NCBI RefSeq assembly: GCF_012927245.1
Contig: NZ_JABBGE010000004.1
Location: 434,001-498,000, forward strand
Reading direction: 5' to 3'
DNA: 64,000 bases
Source of the DNA: Streptomyces sp. R302
GTDB taxonomy: Bacteria > Actinomycetota > Actinomycetes > Streptomycetales > Streptomycetaceae
Positions 61,539 to 64,000 of the stretch are shown piece after piece. The translations under genes and the position numbers were made by a program. The notes beneath the pieces were generated by a model. The model did no database searches and was not told where the DNA came from. It saw only the letters and a program-made list of their open reading frames with translations. Position 1 is the stretch's first letter, and each line of letters opens with the position of its first letter.

Positions 61539-61637
61539 CGTGCCGGTATACCGCCCCTGGCGACAGCATTGGTCCACTCCAACGACAGTTATCCACAGGG
61601 GTGGTACGGCCGCCGGGCGGAGCGTACGGTGCCAGTC

Positions 61638-62471
61638 ATGAAGATCCTCATCAGCGCCGACATGGAGGGCGCCACCGGCGTCACCTGGCCGGCCGACGTG
61701 CTGCCCGGCACGCCCCAGTGGGAGCGCTGCCGCCCGATGTTCACCTCGGACGTGAACGCGGCGGCGCTCGGCTTCCTCGACGGCGGCGCCGACGAGGTGC
61801 TGGTGAACGAGGCGCACTGGACGATGCGGAACCTGCTCCTGGAGCAGCTGGACGAGCGCGTCCAGATGCTCACCGGCCGGCACAAGTCGCTGTCGATGGT
61901 CGAGGGCGTCCAGCACGGGGACGTCGACGGGATCGCGTTCGTCGGCTACCACACGGGCGCCGGCGCGGAGGGCGTCCTCGCCCACACCTACCTCGCCAAC
62001 TCGATCACGGGCGTCTGGCTGAACGGCCTCCGGGCGAGCGAGGGGGTGCTCAACGCGCATGTGGTCGCCGAGTACGGCGTCCCCGTCGTCCTCGTCACCG
62101 GCGACGACCTGACCTGCGAGGACGCCCTCGACTACGCGCCCGAGGCGCTCAAGGTCGCCGTCAAGGACCACGTCTCCCGGTACGCGGCGGTGTGCCGGAC
62201 GCCGGCCCGCACCGCCGCCGACATCCGGGCCGCCGCCCGTGAGGCCGCCGCCCTGGCGGTCCGTCACGAGCCGGTGCACGCCGGGCCGCACACCGTCCAG
62301 GTGGAGTTCGACGCGGAACACCTGGGCGCCGCCGCCACGGTGGTTCCCGGCGTGGCGCGCAGCGGCGAGCGGCGCGTCGCCTACACCAGCGCGACGATGT
62401 ACGAGGCGATTCGCACGTTCAAAGCGGTCACGACGATCGTCTCGGCCGCCGTGGAGGAGCAGTATGGCTAG
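61638..62471 (+). CDS. M55-family D-aminopeptidase-like protein (DppA type)
   Basis: 277 residues from ATG 61638. Zinc-site motifs are ISADMEGATGVTW, NEAHWTMRN, GYHTGAG and HTYLANSITGVWLNG. DppA-type enzymes form decamers and remove D-amino acids from peptides. A TACGGT (61624-61629) 8 nt before the ATG could be the -10 of a leaderless mRNA. Its stop overlaps the M20 gene by 8 nt. Confidence 0.9.
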   Translation: MKILISADMEGATGVTWPADVLPGTPQWERCRPMFTSDVNAAALGFLDGGADEVLVNEAHWTMRNLLLEQLDERVQMLTGRHKSLSMVEGVQHGDVDGIAFVGYHTGAGAEGVLAHTYLANSITGVWLNGLRASEGVLNAHVVAEYGVPVVLVTGDDLTCEDALDYAPEALKVAVKDHVSRYAAVCRTPARTAADIRAAAREAAALAVRHEPVHAGPHTVQVEFDAEHLGAAATVVPGVARSGERRVAYTSATMYEAIRTFKAVTTIVSAAVEEQYG

Positions 62472-63873
62472 CAGCACGTCCCCCGACAGCACGTCCCCGG
62501 ACCGCACGTCGTCCCCCGACCGCACGTCGTCCCCCGACGGCACGACGTCCCCCGCGGGGCCCGACGCGAAGGCGCTCGACGAGGTCGTCGCCTTCACCTC
62601 CGACCTGATCCGCGTCGACACCACCAACCGCGGCGGCGGCGACTGCCGCGAGCGCCCCGCCGCCGAGTACGTCGCCGAACGGCTCGCCGACGCCGGGCTC
62701 GAACCGACCCTCCTGGAGCGCACCCCCGGCCGGACCAACGTGGTCGCCCGCATCCCCGGCACCGACCCCACCGCGCCCGCGCTCCTCGTCCACGGCCACC
62801 TCGACGTCGTGCCCGCCGACCCGGCCGAGTGGACCGTCCACCCGTTCTCCGGGGAGGTCCGCGACGGCGTCGTCTGGGGGCGCGGCGCCGTCGACATGAA
62901 GAACATGGACGCGATGGTCCTCGCCGTCGCCCGCTCCTGGGCCCGCCAGGGGATCCGGCCGCGCCGAGACATCGTCCTCGCCTACACCGCCGACGAGGAG
63001 GACAGCGCAGAGGACGGCTCCGGCTTCCTCGCCGACCGGCACGCCGCGCTCTTCGAGGGCTGCACCGAGGGCATCAGCGAGTCCGGCGCCTTCAGCTTCC
63101 ACCCGCACCCCGGCATGACGCTGTACCCGATCGGGGCGGGGGAGCGGGGCACCGCCTGGCTCAGGCTCACCGCCCACGGCCGCGCCGGCCACGGCTCCAA
63201 GGTCAACGAGGCGAACGCGGTCACCCGCCTCGCCGCCGCCGTCGCCCGCATCGGCGCCCACGCGTGGCCCGTGCGGCTCACCGCCACCGTCCGCGCCGCC
63301 CTCACCGAACTGGCCGCGCTGCACGGCATCGAGATCGACACCGGCGACCCCGAGCTCGACGTGCCGCTCCTGCTCGACAAGCTGGGACCGGCCGCCGCCC
63401 TCGTCGAGGCCACCGTCCGCAACAGCGCCAACCCGACGATGCTCCAGGCCGGGTACAAGTGCAACGTCATCCCCGGTCAGGCCGTCGCCTACGTCGACGG
63501 GCGGATGCTGCCCGGCACCGAGGACGAGTTCGCGGCCACCATGGACCTGCTCACCGGGCCGGACGTCGAGTGGGAGTTCCACCACCGCGAGGTGCCCCTC
63601 GAAGCACCCGTCGACACCCCGACCTTCGCCAAGCTGCGGGCCGCCGTCGAGCGCTTCGACCCGGACGGGCACACCCTGCCCTTCACCATGTCCGGCGGCA
63701 CCGACGCCAAGCAGTTCTCCCGGCTCGGCATCACCGGCTACGGCTTCTCACCGCTGAAGCTGCCCCCGGGCCTGGACTACGGCGCGCTCTTCCACGGCGT
63801 CGACGAACGCGTCCCCGTCGACGCCCTGCACTTCGGCGTGCGGGTGCTCGACCACTACCTGAAGACCGCGTAG
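62464..63873 (+). CDS. M20-family metallopeptidase
   Basis: 469 residues. The N-terminal 35 residues are a Ser/Pro/Thr-rich repeat (SPDRTSSPDRTSSPDG). Metal ligands are seen in LLVHGHLDVVPAD, WGRGAVDMKNMDA, YTADEEDSAEDG and the terminal GALFHGVDE. It hydrolyses peptide or acylamino bonds with two zincs. Coupled to the DppA-like gene by overlap, which suggests joint peptide breakdown. Confidence 0.92.
   Translation: MASSTSPDSTSPDRTSSPDRTSSPDGTTSPAGPDAKALDEVVAFTSDLIRVDTTNRGGGDCRERPAAEYVAERLADAGLEPTLLERTPGRTNVVARIPGTDPTAPALLVHGHLDVVPADPAEWTVHPFSGEVRDGVVWGRGAVDMKNMDAMVLAVARSWARQGIRPRRDIVLAYTADEEDSAEDGSGFLADRHAALFEGCTEGISESGAFSFHPHPGMTLYPIGAGERGTAWLRLTAHGRAGHGSKVNEANAVTRLAAAVARIGAHAWPVRLTATVRAALTELAALHGIEIDTGDPELDVPLLLDKLGPAAALVEATVRNSANPTMLQAGYKCNVIPGQAVAYVDGRMLPGTEDEFAATMDLLTGPDVEWEFHHREVPLEAPVDTPTFAKLRAAVERFDPDGHTLPFTMSGGTDAKQFSRLGITGYGFSPLKLPPGLDYGALFHGVDERVPVDALHFGVRVLDHYLKTA
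62481..62545. repeat. Short 15-18 bp repeats coding the Ser/Pro/Asp N-terminus
   Basis: Near-repeats of CGCACGTCGTCCCCCGAC type cover the first codons of the M20 gene. They encode S-P-D-[RSG]-T units. Confidence 0.75.
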
Positions 63874-63904
63874 GACCCGACCGGAACCCTGGGGGGATTC
63901 GAGG

Positions 63905-64000
63905 ATGCAGAACACGGCCGCCTACGGCAGCTGGCCGTCGCCCGTCACCGCCGCGCTCGCCGCCGGCGACGACGGACGGCCCGATCATCTGGCCGCCGTC
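63905..64000 (+). CDS. Start of a probable S9 prolyl oligopeptidase gene (cut by window edge)
   Basis: ATG 63905 follows GGGGGGATTCGAGG. The visible 32 residues start MQNTAAYGSWPSPVTAALAA and continue into GDDGRPDHLAAV. Y-G-S-W-P-S-P is a typical opening of actinobacterial S9 family peptidases. The rest lies outside the window. Same direction and 31 nt after the M20 gene, so probably the same operon. Confidence 0.7.
   Translation, partial: MQNTAAYGSWPSPVTAALAAGDDGRPDHLAAV

Noticed and set aside
61589..61597. Perfect DnaA box TTATCCACA
   Set aside because: Only one copy, no AT-rich region, no dnaA/dnaN nearby; not a replication origin.

Overview
The window is high-GC actinobacterial DNA with strong third-position GC bias. 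GTG starts, 4-nt ATGA/GTGA overlaps, a SARP/BTAD regulator, TerD proteins and a crotonyl-CoA carboxylase/reductase cluster all point to a Streptomyces chromosome. All calls come from reading the sequence; no database search was run.

Layout. 1-1576: histidine kinase (cut by the window edge) and its NarL-type response regulator. 1975-3239: decayed phosphatidylglycerol lysyltransferase-like pseudogene. 3492-4953: a 30-residue membrane peptide and two TerD-family genes. 5064-9587: DUF418-type membrane protein, Na+/H+ antiporter, fused ABC exporter. 9817-13749: Tat-exported poly-gamma-glutamate hydrolase-like protein, VOC protein, tRNA-Leu(GAG), secreted trypsin-like protease, lipoate ligase-like protein. 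13866-18964: the most unusual region, described below. 19146-25307: inositol-phosphatase-like protein, CrtI-like oxidoreductase, Sua5/YciO protein, metallophosphoesterase, Ada-AlkA fusion, Ogt. 25304-29810: Sir2 deacetylase, an orphan VapB-like antitoxin with a tiny membrane protein, and a BCCT transporter/ADP-ribosylglycohydrolase/Nudix operon. 29923-39610: glycerate kinase, PucR regulator, five-gene Liv-type ABC importer, AlkZ-like winged-helix protein, double GNAT. 39682-41206: pssA and psd. 41377-50701: ethylmalonyl-CoA pathway genes (ccr, ecm, mcl, mch, mcd), a TetR regulator and a double-domain 3-hydroxyacyl-CoA dehydrogenase. 51094-64000: HEAT-repeat protein, RidA, secreted tripeptidyl-aminopeptidase-like hydrolase, radical SAM protein behind a LexA-like box, SRPBCC protein, MFS transporter with a regulatory-like tail, two hypothetical proteins and a DppA/M20/S9 peptidase run.

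The best candidate for an undescribed system is 13813-18964. An 864-residue protein carries a subtilisin domain and a C-terminal domain like those of the cyanobactin maturation proteases PatA/PatG. It is followed on the same strand by five small genes, each with its own ribosome binding site, and a terminator. Three of the small proteins (62-64 aa) share a leader motif Q-[TA]-P-A-[VI]-D-R-[ST] and, 14-15 residues later, a G-[VA]-[EQ]-A-[DN] site. This resembles the G(L/V)E(A/P)S signal that PatA cleaves in cyanobactin precursors. Short variable tails follow, two of them amphipathic or strongly hydrophobic. A fourth peptide is a looser relative. No YcaO cyclase or other tailoring enzyme is nearby. 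A SARP regulator is divergent from the protease gene. I infer a cyanobactin-like but azoline-free RiPP family that may make several unmodified or lightly modified helical peptides.
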